A stretch of DNA of 64,000 nt from Megachile rotundata. Its lineage: Eukaryota; Arthropoda; Insecta; Hymenoptera; Megachilidae. The notes beneath the pieces are model-generated. The model saw only the letters and a program-made list of their open reading frames with translations. It was not told the DNA's origin and did no database searches. Of this stretch, positions 29,641 through 44,117 are shown in pieces. Location of the stretch: the NCBI RefSeq assembly GCF_050947335.1, contig NW_027473340.1:310001-374000 (forward strand), written 5' to 3'. How positions within the stretch are numbered: the stretch's first letter is position 1; each line of letters opens with the position of its first letter. A program made the translations under genes and the position numbers.

Positions 29641-31980
29641 ACAATCACAATCATACAATCACAATCATACAATCACAATCATACAATCACAATCATACAA
29701 TCACAATCATACAATCACAATCATACAATCACAATCATACAATCACAATCATACAATCACAATCATACATTCAAAATCATGCAATCACAATCATACAATC
29801 ACAATCATGCAATCACAATCATACAATCAGAATCATACAATCACAATCATTCAATAACAATCGTACAATCACAATCGCACAATCACAATCGCACAACCAC
29901 TATCAGACAATCACACTCATACAATCAAAACCATACAATCACAATCATACAATCACAATCATACCATCACAATCATACTTTCACAATCATACAATCACAA
30001 TCATACAATCACAATCATACAATCACAATCATACAATCACAATCATACAATCACAATCATACAATCACAATCATACAATCATAATCATACAATCACAATC
30101 ATACAATCACAATCATACAATCAATATCATACAATCACAATCATACAATCGCAAGCATACAATCACAATCATACAATCACAATCATACAATCACAATCAT
30201 ACAATCGCAATCATACAATCACAATCATACAATCTCAATCATACAATCACAATCATAGAATCATAATCATACAATTACAATCATACATCACAATCATACA
30301 ATCACAATCATACAATCGCAATCATACAATCACAATCATACAATCACAATCATACAATCATAATCATACAATTACAATCATACATCACAATCATACAATC
30401 ACAATCATACAATCACAATCATGCAATCACAATCATACAATCAGAATCATACAATCACAATCATTCAATAACAATCATACATTCAAAATCATGCAATCAC
30501 AATCATACAATCACAATCATGCAATCACAATCATACAATCAGAATCATACAATCACAATCATTCAATAACAATCGTACAATCACAATCGTACAATCACAA
30601 TCGCACAACCACAATCAGACAATCACACTCATACAATCACAATCATACAATCACAATCATACAATCACAATCATACCATCACAATCATACTTTCACAATC
30701 ATACAATCACAATCATACAATCACAATCATACAATCACAGTCATACAATCACAATCATACAATCACAATCATACTATCATAATCATACAATCACAATCAT
30801 ACAATCACAATCATACAATCACAATCATACAATCACAATCATACAATCACAATCATACAAAGGCAAGCATACAATCACAATCATACAATCTCAACCATAC
30901 AATCACAATCATACAATCACAATCATGCAATCACAATCATACAATCATATTCATACAATCACAATCATACAATCACAATCGTACATTCACAATCGTACAA
31001 TCACAATCGCACAACCACAATCAGACAATCACACTCATACAATCACAATCATGCAATCACAATCATACAATCACAATCATACAATCACAATCATACAATC
31101 ACAATCATACAATCGCAATCATACAATCAGAATCATACAATCACAATCATACTATCACAATCGTACAATCACAATCGTACAATCACAATCGCACAACCAC
31201 AATCAGACAATCACAATTATACAATCACAATCATACAATCACAATCATACAATCACAATCATACAATCACAATCATACAATCACAATCATACTTTCACAA
31301 TCATACTATCACAATCATACAATCACAATCATACAATCACAGTCATACAATCACAATCATACAATCACAATCATACTATCACAATCATACAATCACAATC
31401 ATACAATCACAATCATACAATCACACTCATACAATCACAATCATACAATCTCAATCATACAATCTCAGTCATACAATCACAATCATACAATCATAATCAT
31501 ACAATTACAATCATACATCACAATCATACAATCACAATCATACAATCGCAATCATACAATCACAATCATACAATCGCAATCATACAATTGCAATCTCCCA
31601 AATACAATCTCCCAAATACAATCTCCCAAATACAATCATACAATCACAATCATACAATCACAATCATACAATCATAATCATACAATTACATTCATACATC
31701 ACAATCATACAATCACAATCATACAATCGCAATCATACAATCACAATCATACAATCGCAATCATACAATTACAATCTCCCAAATACAATCTCCCAAATAC
31801 AATCTCCCAAATACAATCATACAATCACAATCATACAATCACAATCATACAATCACAATCATACAATCACAATCATACAATCACAATCATACAATCACAA
31901 TCATACAATCACAATCATACTATCACAATCATACAATCACAATCATACAATCACAATCATACAATCACAATCATACAAGC
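29641..31980 (+). repeat. Repeat of the 24.7-26.6 kb block, then two TCCCAAAT clusters
   Basis: After about ten plain monomers this block carries B (29779), a CAATATC/GCAAGC stretch with a CATAGAATC monomer, B (30491), module C (30925), an ATG-less module A ending at TAA 31494-31496, an ATTGC-led three-unit cluster (31596-31631), an ACATTC monomer and a second three-unit cluster (about 31777-31812). Landmarks 30491 and 30925 correspond to 25531 and 25951. The CTCAGTC variant is shared between about 26488 and 31466, which supports direct copying. Confidence 0.82.
31280..31496 (+). repeat. ATG-less module A, copy near 31280
   Basis: A plain monomer stands where AATGAC would be. It carries CTCAGTC near 31466 and ends at TAA 31494-31496, 4,974 bp after the copy at 26295-26522. 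Confidence 0.78.
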
Positions 31981-34800
31981 ACAATCATACATTCAAAAAC
32001 ATGCAATCACAATCATACAATCACAATCATGCAATCACAATCATACAATCAGAATCATACAATCACAATTATTCAATAACAATCGTACAATCACAATCGC
32101 ACAATCACAATCGCACAACCACAATCAGACAATCACACTCATACAATCACAACCATACAATCACAATCATACAATCACAATCATACCATCACAATCATAC
32201 TTTCACAATCATACAATCACAATCATACAATCACAATCATACAATCACAATCATGCAATCACAGTCATACAATCACACTCATACAATCACAATCATACAA
32301 TCACAATCATACAATCACAATCATACAATCGCAATCATACAATCACAATCATACAATCTCAATCATACAATCACAATCATACAATCACAATCATACAATC
32401 ATAATCATACAATCACAGTCATACAATCACAATCATACAATCACAATCATACTATCACAATCATACAATCACAATCATACAATCACAATCATACAATCAC
32501 AATCATACAATCATAATCATACAATCACAATCATACAATCATAATCATACAAATAGAATCATACATCACAATCATACAATCACAATCATACAATCACAAT
32601 CACACAATCACAATCATACAGTCACAATCATACAATCACAATCATACAATTACAATCATACATCACAATCATACAATCACAATCATACAATCGCAATAAT
32701 ACAATCACAATCATACAATCACAATCATACAATCACAATCATACATTCAAAATCATGCAATCACAATCATACAATCACAATCATGCAATCACAATCATAC
32801 AATCAGAATCATACAATCACAATCATTCAATAACAATCGTACAATCACAATCGCACAATCACAATCGCACAACCACAATCAGACAATCACACTCATACAA
32901 TCAAAACCATACAATCACAATCATACAATCACAATCATACCATCACAATCATACTTTCACAATCATACAATCACAATCATACAATCACAATCATACAATC
33001 ACAGTCATACAATCACAATCATACAATCACAATCATACTATCACAATCATACAATCACAATCATACAATCACAATCATACAATCACAATCATACAATCAT
33101 AATCATACAATCACAATCATACAATCATAATCATACAAATAGAATCATACATCACAATCATACAATCACAATCATACAATCACAATCACACAATCACAAT
33201 CATACAGTCACAATCATACAATCACAATCATACAATTACAATCATACATCACAATCATACAATCACAATCATACAATCGCAATAATACAATCACAATCAT
33301 ACAATCACAATCATACAATCATAATCATACAATTACAATCATTCATCACAATCATACAATCACAATCATACAATCACAATCATGCAATCACAATCATACA
33401 ATAAGAATCATACAATCACAGTCATTCAATAACAATCATACATTCAATATCATGCAATCACAATCATACAATCACAATCATACAATCACAATCATACTAT
33501 CACAATCATACAATCACAATCATACAATCACAATCATACAATCACAATCATACAATCACAATCATACAATCACAATCATACAATCATAATCATACAATCA
33601 CAATCATACAATCACAATCATACAATCAATATCATACAATCACAATCATACAATCGCAAGCATACAATCACAATCATACAATCACAATCATACAATCACA
33701 ATCATACAACCGCAATCATACAATCACAATCATACAATCTCAATCATACAATCACAATCATAGAATCATAATCATACAATTACAATCATACATCACAATC
33801 ATACAATCACAATCATACAATCGCAATCATACAATCACAATCATACAATCACAATCATACAATCATAATCATACAATTACAATCATACATCACAATCATA
33901 CAATCACAATCATACAATCACAATCATGCAATCACAATCATACAATCAGAATCATACAATCACAATCATTCAATAACAATCATACATTCAAAATCATGCA
34001 ATCACGATCATACAATCACAATCATGCAATCACAATCATACAATCAGAATCATACAATCACAATCATTCAATAACAATCGTACAATCACAATCGTACAAT
34101 CACAATCGCACAACCACAATCAGACAATCACACTCATACAATCACAATCATACAATCACAATCATACAATCACAATCATACTTTCACAATCATACAATCA
34201 CAATCATACAATCACAATCATACAATCACAGTCATACAATCACAATCATACAATCACAATCATACTATCACAATCATACAATCACAATCATACAATCACA
34301 ATCATACAATCACAATCATACAATCACAATCATACAATCACAATCATACAATCATAATCATACAATCACAATCATACAAATAGAATCATACATCACAATC
34401 ATACAATCACAATCATACAATCACAATCACACAATCACAATCATACAGTCACAATCATACAATCACAATCATACAATTACAATCATACATCACAATCATA
34501 CAATCACAATCATACAATCGCAATCATACAATCACAATCATACAATCACAATCATACAATCATAATCATACAATTACAATCATTCATCACAATCATACAA
34601 TCACAATCATACAATCACAATCATGCAATCACAATCATACAATAAGAATCATACAATCACAGTCATTCAATAACAATCATACATTCAAAATCATGAAATC
34701 ACAATCATACAATCACAATCATACAATCACAATCATACTATCACAATCATACAATCACAATCATACAATCACAACCATACAATCACAATCATACAATCAC
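31981..34800 (+). repeat. B/F-rich block without TCCCAAAT (pairs with 48.95-52.0 kb)
   Basis: B-type starts lie at 32001, 32755 and 33996, separated by CAATATC/GCAAGC/ACAAATAGAATC stretches. No TCCCAAAT cluster occurs from 31813 to 35222. The block matches the 49-52 kb region: 32001 pairs with 48951 (both with CAATTATTC), 32755 with 50671, and 33996 with 51830. The rare AATAAGAATC monomer near 33401 pairs with 51235; these last two pairs share the offset 17,834. Unusual monomers here include CAATAATAC near 32695 and 33289, ACGATC near 34006 and CATGAAATC near 34694. Confidence 0.8.
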
Positions 34801-36087
34801 AATCATGCAATCACAATCATACAATAATATTCATACAATCACAATCATACAATCACAATCGTACATTCACAATCGTACAATCACAATCGCACAACCACAA
34901 TCAGACAATCACACTCATACAATCACAATCATACAATCACAATCATACAATCACAATCATACAATCACAATCATACAATCACAATCATACAATCGCAATC
35001 ATACAATCACAATCATACTATCACAATCGTACAATCACAATCGTACAATCACACTCATACAATCACAATCATACAATCTCAATCATACAATCTCAATCAT
35101 ACAATCACAATCATACAATCATAATCATACGATTACAATCATACATCACAATCATACAATCACAATCATACAATCGCAATCATACAATCACAATCATACA
35201 ATCGCAATCATACAATTGCAATCTCCCAAATACAATCTCCCAAATACAATCATACAATCACAATCATACAATCACAATCATACAATCATAATCATACAAT
35301 TACATTCATACATCACAATCATACAATCACAATCATACCATCACAATCATACTTTCACAATCATACAATCACAATCATACAATCACAATCATACAATCAC
35401 AATCATACAATCACAGTCATACAATCACAATCATACAATCACAATCATACTATCACAATCATACAATCACAATCATACAATCACAATCATACAATCACAA
35501 TCATACAATCACAATCATACAATCACAATCATGCAATCATAATCATACAATCACAATCATACAATCACAATCATACAATCAATATCATACAATCACAATC
35601 ATACAATCGCAAGCATACAATCACAATCATACAATCTCAATCATACAATCACAATCATACAATCATAATCATACAAATAGAATCATACATCACAATCATA
35701 CAATCACAATCATACAATCGCAATCATACAATCACAATCATACTTTCACAATCATACAATCACAATCATACAATCACAATCATACAATCACACTCATACA
35801 ATCACAATCATACAATCACAATCATACAATCACAATCATACAATCGCAATCATACAATCACTATCATACAATCACAATCATACAATCATAATCATACAAT
35901 TACAATCATACATCACAATCATACAATCACAATCATACAATCGCAATCATACAATCACAATCATACAATCACAGTCATACAATCATAATCACACAATTAC
36001 AATCATACATCACAATCATAAAATCACAATCATACAATCGCAATCATACAATCACAATCATACAATCGCAATCATACAATTACAATC

Positions 36088-36123
36088 TCCTAAATACAAT
36101 CTCCCAAATACAATCTCCCAAAT
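36088..36123 (+). repeat. TCCCAAAT cluster with TCCTAAAT first unit
   Basis: Three units, the first carrying a C to T change not seen in any other cluster. Confidence 0.83.
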
Positions 36124-36396
36124 ACAATCATACAATCACAATCATACAATCACAATCATTCAATCACAATCATACAATCACAATCATACAATCACAATCA
36201 TACAATCACAATCATACTATCACAATCATACAAACACAATCATACAATCACAATCATACAATCACAATCATACAATCACAATCATACAATTACAATCATA
36301 CATCACAATCATACAATCACAATCATACAATCGCAATCATACAATCACAATCATACAATCACAATCATACAATCATAATCATACAATTACAATCAT

Positions 36397-36408
36397 TCAT
36401 CACAATCA
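36397..36408 (+). repeat. Unique 12-bp monomer
   Basis: TCATCACAATCA has lost the final T of the TCATC-type 13-mer. Around it the offset to the partner block at 11.2 kb drops from 25,226 to 25,225. This is the only single-base indel I found apart from the 13-mer class. A real mutation or a base-calling error are both possible. Confidence 0.75.
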
Positions 36409-37265
36409 ACAATCACAATCCTACAATCACAATCATGCAATCACAATCATACAATCAGAATCATACAATCACAATCATTCAATAACAATCATACATTCAA
36501 AATCATGCAATCACAATCATACAATCACAATCATGCACTCACAATCATACAATCAGAATCATACAATCACAATCATTCAATAACAATCGTACAATCACAA
36601 TCGTATAATCACAATCGCACAACCACAATCAGACAATAACACTCATACAATCACAATCATACAATCACAATCATACAACCACAATCATACCATCACAATC
36701 ATACTTTCACAATCATACAATCACAATCATACAATCACAATCATACAATCACAGTCATACAATCACAATCATACAATCGCAATCATACTATCACAATCAT
36801 ACAATCACAATCATACAATCACAATCATACCATCACAATCATACAATCACAATCATACAAAGGCAAGCATACAATCACAATCATACAATCTCAACCATAC
36901 AATCACAATCATACAATCACAATCATGCAATCACAATCATACAATCATATTCATACAATCACAATCATACAATCACAATCGTACATTCACAATCGTACAA
37001 TCACAATCGCACAACCACAATCAGACAATCACACTCATACAATCACAATCATACAATCACAATCATACAATCACAATCATACAATCACAATCATACAATC
37101 ACAATCATACAATCACAATCATACAATCACAATCATACTATCACAATCGTACAATCACAATCGTACAATCACAATCGCACAACCACAATCAGACAATCAC
37201 AATCATACAATCACAATCATACAATCACAATCATACAATCACAATCATACAATCACAATCATACA

Positions 37266-37496
37266 ATGACAATCATACAATCACAATCATACTTTCACAA
37301 TCATACTATCACAATCATACAATCACAATCATACAATCACAGTCATACAATCACAATCATACAATCACAATCATACTATCACAATCATACAATCACAATC
37401 ATACAATCGCAATCATACAATCACACTCATACAATCACAATCATACAATCTCAATCATACAATCTCAATCATACAATCACAATCATACAATCATAA
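37266..37496 (+). repeat. Module A, copy at 37266
   Basis: Canonical except for CGCAATC (G at 37409), which its 5,573-bp partner at 42839 lacks. Confidence 0.9.
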
Positions 37497-38229
37497 TCAT
37501 ACAATTACAATCATACATCACAATCATACAATCACAATCATACAATCGCAATCATACAATCACAATCATACAATCGCAATCATACAATTACAATCTCCCA
37601 AATACAATCTCCCAAATACAATCTCCCAAATACAATCATACAATCACAATCATACAATCACAATCATACAATCACAATCATACAATCACAATCATACAAT
37701 CACAATCATACAATCACAATCATGCAATCACAATCATACAATCAGAATCATACAATCACAATCATTCAATAACAATCGTACAATCACAATCGCACAATCA
37801 CAATCGCACAACCACAATCAGACAATCACACTCATACAATCACAACCATACAATCACAATCATACAATCACAATCATACCATCACAATCATACTTTCACA
37901 ATCATACAATCACAATCATACAATCACAATCATACAATCACAATCATACAATCACAGTCATATAATCACAATCATACAATCACAATCATACTATCACAAT
38001 CATACAATCACACTCATACAATCACAATCATACAATCACAATCAAAGAATCACAATCATACAATCACAATCATACAATCGCAAGCTCACAATCACAATCA
38101 TACAATCTCAATCATACAATCACAATCATACAATCATAATCATACAATTACAATCATACATCACAATCATACAATCACAATCATACAATCACAATCATAC
38201 AATCACAATCATACAATCACAATCATACA

Positions 38230-38544
38230 ATGACAATCATACAATCACAATCATACTTTCACAATCATACTATCACAATCATACAATCACAATCATACAA
38301 TCACAGTCATACAATCACAATCATACAATCACAATCATACTATCACAATCATACAATCACAATCATACAATCACACTCATACAATCACAATCATACAATC
38401 ACAATCAAAGAATCACAATCATACAATCACAATCATACAATCGCAAGCATACAATCACAATCATACAATCTCAATCATACAATCACAATCATACAATCAC
38501 AATCAAAGAATCACAATCATACAATCACAATCATACAATCATAA
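38230..38544 (+). repeat. Shortened module A fused to E, copy at 38230
   Basis: After the second ACTATC the module switches to the CACTC-CAAAG-GCAAGC-CTCAATC of E, then has a further CAAAG pair (about 38405 and 38504) before CATAATC. The only other copy is its 5,573-bp partner at 43803. Confidence 0.87.
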
Positions 38545-41218
38545 TCATACAATTACAATCATACATCACAATCATACAATCACAATCATACAATCGCAAT
38601 CATACAATCACAATCATACAATCGCAATCATACAATTACAATCTCCCAAATACAATCTCCCAAATACAATCTCCCAAATACAATCATACAATCACAATCA
38701 TACAATCACAATCATACAATCACAATCATACAATCACAATCATGCAATCACAATCATACAATCAGAATCATACAATCACAATCATTCAATAACAATCGTA
38801 CAATCACAATCGCACAATCACAATCGCACAACCACAATCAGACAATCACACTCATACAATCACAACCATACAATCACAATCATACAATCACAATCATACC
38901 ATCACAATCATACTTTCACAATCATACAATCACAATCATACAATCACAATCATACAATCACAATCATACAATCACAGTCATACAATCACAATCATACAAT
39001 CACAATCATACTATCACAATCATACAATCACACTCATACAATCACAATCATACAATCACAATCAAAGAATCACAATCATACAATCACAATCATACAATCG
39101 CAAGCATACAATCACAATCATACAATCTCAATCATACAATCACAATCATACAATCATAATCATACAATTACAATCATACATCACAATCATACAATCACAA
39201 TCATACAATCGCAATCATAGAATCACAATCATACAATCGCAATCATACAATTACAATCTCCCAAATACAATCTCCCACATACAATCATACAATCACAATC
39301 ATACAATCACAATCATACAATCATAATCATACAATTACAATCATACATCACAATCATACAATCACAATCATACAATCACAATCATACAATCACAATCATA
39401 CAATCACAATCATACAATCACAATCATACAATCACAATCATACTATCACAATCATACAATCACAATCATACAATCACAATCATACAATCACAATCATACA
39501 AGCACAATCATACATTCAAAAACATGCAATCACAGTCATACAATCACAATCATGCAATCACAATCATACAATCAGAATCATACAATCACAATTATTCAAT
39601 AACAATCGTACAATCACAATCGCACAATCACAATCGCACAACCACAATCAGACAATAACACTCATACAATCACAACCATACAATCACAATCATACAATCA
39701 CAATCATACCATCACAATCATACTTTCACAATCATACAATCACAATCATACAATCACAATCATACAATCGCAATCATACAATCACTATCATACAATCTCA
39801 ATCATACAGTCACAATCATACAATCATAATCATACAATTACAATCATACATCACAATCATACAATCACAATCATACAATCGTAATCATGCAATCACAATC
39901 ATACAATCACAATCATACAATCATAATCACACAATTACAATCATACATCACAATCATACAATCACAGTCATACAATCGCAATCATACAATCACAATCATA
40001 CAATCGCAATCATACAATTACAATCTCCCAAATACAATCTCCCAAATACAATCTCCCAAATACAATCATACAATCACAATCATACAATCACAATCATACA
40101 ATCACAATCATACAATCACAATCATACAATCACAATCATACAATCACAATCATACTATCACAATCATACAAACACAATCATACAATCACAATCATACAAT
40201 CACAATCATACAATCACAATCATACAATCACAATCATACAATCACAATCATACAATTACAATCATACATCACAATCATACAATCACAATCATACAATCGC
40301 AATCATACAATCACAATCATACAATCACAATCATACAATCATAATCATACAATTACAATCATTCATCACAATCATACAATCACAATCCTACAATCACAAT
40401 CATGCAATCACAATCATACAATCAGAATCATACAATCACAATCATTCAATAACAATCATACATTCAAAATCATGCAATCACAATCATACAATCACAATCA
40501 TGCACTCACAATCATACAATCAGAATCATACAATCACAATCATTCAATAACAATCGTACAATCACAATCGTATAATCACAATCGCACAACCACAATCAGA
40601 CAATAACACTCATACAATCACAATCATACAATCACAATCATACCATCACAATCATACTTTCACAATCATACAATCACAATCATACAATCACAATCATACA
40701 ATCACAGTCATACAATCACAATCATACAATCACAATCATACTATCACAATCATACAATCACAATCATACAATCACAATCATACCATCACAATCATACAAT
40801 CACAATCATACAAAGGCAAGCATACAATCACAAACATACAATCTCAACCATACAATCACAATCATACAATCACAATCATGCAATCACAATCATACAATCA
40901 TATTCATACAATAACAATCATACAATCGCAATCATACAATCGCAATCATACAATCGCAATCATACAATTACAATCTCCCAAATACAATCTCCCACATACA
41001 ATCATACAATCACAATCATACAATCACAATCATACAATCAAAATCATACAATCACAATCATACAATCACAATCATACAATCACAATCATACTATCACAAT
41101 CGTACAATCACAATCGTACAATCACAATCGCACAACCACAATCAGACAATCACAATCATACAATCACAATCATACAATCACAATCATACAATCACAATCA
41201 TACAATCACAATCATACA

Positions 41219-41449
41219 ATGACAATCATACAATCACAATCATACTTTCACAATCATACTATCACAATCATACAATCACAATCATACAATCACAGTCATA
41301 CAATCACAATCATAAAATCACAATCATACTATCACAATCATACAATCACAATCATACAATCACAATCATACAATCACACTCATACAATCACAATCATACA
41401 ATCTCAATCATACAATCTCAATCATACAATCACAATCATACAATCATAA
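41219..41449 (+). repeat. Module A, copy at 41219
   Basis: Canonical with CATAAAATC (about 41311), shared only with the partner at 46792. Confidence 0.9.
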
Positions 41450-42838
41450 TCATACAATTACAATCATACATCACAATCATACAATCACAATCATACAATC
41501 GCAATCATACAATCACAATCATACAATCGCAATCATACAATTACAATCTCCCAAATACAATCTCCCAAATACAATCATACAATCACAATCATACAATCAC
41601 AATCATACAATCACAATCATACAATCACAATCATACAATCACAATCATACAATCACAATCATGCAATCACAATCATACAATCAGAATCATACAATCACAA
41701 TCATTCAATAACAATCGTACAATCACAATCGCACAATCACAATCGCACAACCACAATCAGACAATCACACTCATACAATCACAACCATACAATCACAATC
41801 ATACAATCACAATCATACCATCACAATCATACTTTCACAATCATACCATCACAATCATACAATCACAATCATACAATCACAATCATACAATCACAGTCAT
41901 ACAATCACAATCATACAATCACAATCATAATATCACAATCATACAATCACAATCATACAATCACAATCATACAATCACAATCATACAATCACAATCATAC
42001 AATCATAATCATACAATCACAATCATACAATCACAATCATACAATCAATATCATACAATCACAATCATACAATCGCAAGCATACAATCACAATCATACAA
42101 TCTCAATCATACAATCACAATCATACAATCATAATCATACAAATAGAATCATACATCACAATCATACAATCACAATCATACAATCGCAATCATACAATCA
42201 CAATCATACTTTCACAATCATACAATCACAATCATACAATCACAATCATACAATCACACTCATACAATCACAATCATACAATCACAATCATACAATCACA
42301 ATCATACAATCACAGTCATACAATCACTATCATACAATCTCAATCATACAATCACAATCATACAATCATAATCATACAATTACAATCATACATCACAATC
42401 ATACAATCACAATCATACAATCGCAATCATACAATCACAATCATACAATCACAATCATACAATCATAATCACACAATTACAATCATACATCACAATCATA
42501 CAATCACAATCATACAATCGCAATCATACAATCACAATCATACAATCGCAATCATACAATTACAATCTCCCAAATACAATCTCCCAAATACAATCTCCCA
42601 AATACAATCATACAATCACAATCATACAATCACAATCATACAATCACAATCATACAATCACAATCATACAATCACAATCATACAATCACAATCATACAAT
42701 CACAATCATACTATCACAATCGTACAATCACAATCGTACAATCACAATCGCACAACCACAATCAGACAATCACAATCATACAATCACAATCATACAATCA
42801 CAATCATACAATCACAATCATACAATCACAATCATACA

Positions 42839-43069
42839 ATGACAATCATACAATCACAATCATACTTTCACAATCATACTATCACAATCATACAATCACA
42901 ATCATACAATCACAGTCATACAATCACAATCATACAATCACAATCATACTATCACAATCATACAATCACAATCATACAATCACAATCATACAATCACACT
43001 CATACAATCACAATCATACAATCTCAATCATACAATCTCAATCATACAATCACAATCATACAATCATAA
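42839..43069 (+). repeat. Module A, copy at 42839
   Basis: Canonical, with no private change seen. It starts the 964-bp unit of the second 5,573-bp copy. Confidence 0.9.
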
Positions 43070-43802
43070 TCATACAATTACAATCATACATCACAATCAT
43101 ACAATCACAATCATACAATCGCAATCATACAATCACAATCATACAATCGCAATCATACAATTACAATCTCCCAAATACAATCTCCCAAATACAATCTCCC
43201 AAATACAATCATACAATCACAATCATACAATCACAATCATACAATCACAATCATACAATCACAATCATACAATCACAATCATACAATCACAATCATGCAA
43301 TCACAATCATACAATCAGAATCATACAATCACAATCATTCAATAACAATCGTACAATCACAATCGCACAATCACAATCGCACAACCACAATCAGACAATC
43401 ACACTCATACAATCACAACCATACAATCACAATCATACAATCACAATCATACCATCACAATCATACTTTCACAATCATACAATCACAATCATACAATCAC
43501 AATCATACAATCACAATCATACAATCACAGTCATATAATCACAATCATACAATCACAATCATACTATCACAATCATACAATCACACTCATACAATCACAA
43601 TCATACAATCACAATCAAAGAATCACAATCATACAATCACAATCATACAATCGCAAGCTCACAATCACAATCATACAATCTCAATCATACAATCACAATC
43701 ATACAATCATAATCATACAATTACAATCATACATCACAATCATACAATCACAATCATACAATCACAATCATACAATCACAATCATACAATCACAATCATA
43801 CA

Positions 43803-44117
43803 ATGACAATCATACAATCACAATCATACTTTCACAATCATACTATCACAATCATACAATCACAATCATACAATCACAGTCATACAATCACAATCATACA
43901 ATCACAATCATACTATCACAATCATACAATCACAATCATACAATCACACTCATACAATCACAATCATACAATCACAATCAAAGAATCACAATCATACAAT
44001 CACAATCATACAATCGCAAGCATACAATCACAATCATACAATCTCAATCATACAATCACAATCATACAATCACAATCAAAGAATCACAATCATACAATCA
44101 CAATCATACAATCATAA
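43803..44117 (+). repeat. Shortened module A fused to E, copy at 43803
   Basis: Same fused structure as 38230, with CAAAG near 43978 and 44077. Confidence 0.87.

Larger units (their letters stand above)
34801..37039 (+). repeat. Block paired with about 9.7-11.9 kb
   Basis: The block holds a module C variant (34805, with CAATAATATTC), ACGATTAC (35129), an ATTGC-led two-unit cluster (35223-35244), the B tail, CAATATC/GCAAGC, ACAAATAGAATC, a cluster with TCCTAAAT (36088-36123), CCTAC (36416), GCACTC (36535), AAAGGCAAGC near 36859 and module C (36925). The order follows 9.76-11.9 kb, with offsets of 25,354 at the left and 25,225 at the right. The left cluster has two units here and three in the partner. 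It contains the only 12-bp monomer I found (36397-36408). Confidence 0.82.
37040..42612 (+). repeat. 5,573-bp tandem duplication, copy 1
   Basis: The unit runs from the plain monomers before ACTATC-CGTAC (37137) to just after a three-unit TCCCAAAT cluster (42568-42603). Inside are A-D-B-E (37266-38229), a shortened A with extra E (38230), D, B, E, a CCCACAT cluster (39259-39280), B' (39533), CGTAATC (39880), D, a GCACTC-type B (40502), C (about 40813) and A (41219). All these landmarks recur exactly 5,573 bp downstream. 5,573 equals 399 x 14 minus 13, and I count 13 13-mers. Comparing the copies, I found only two substitutions: G at 37409 against A at 42982, and G at 39535 against A at 45108. 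Confidence 0.93.
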
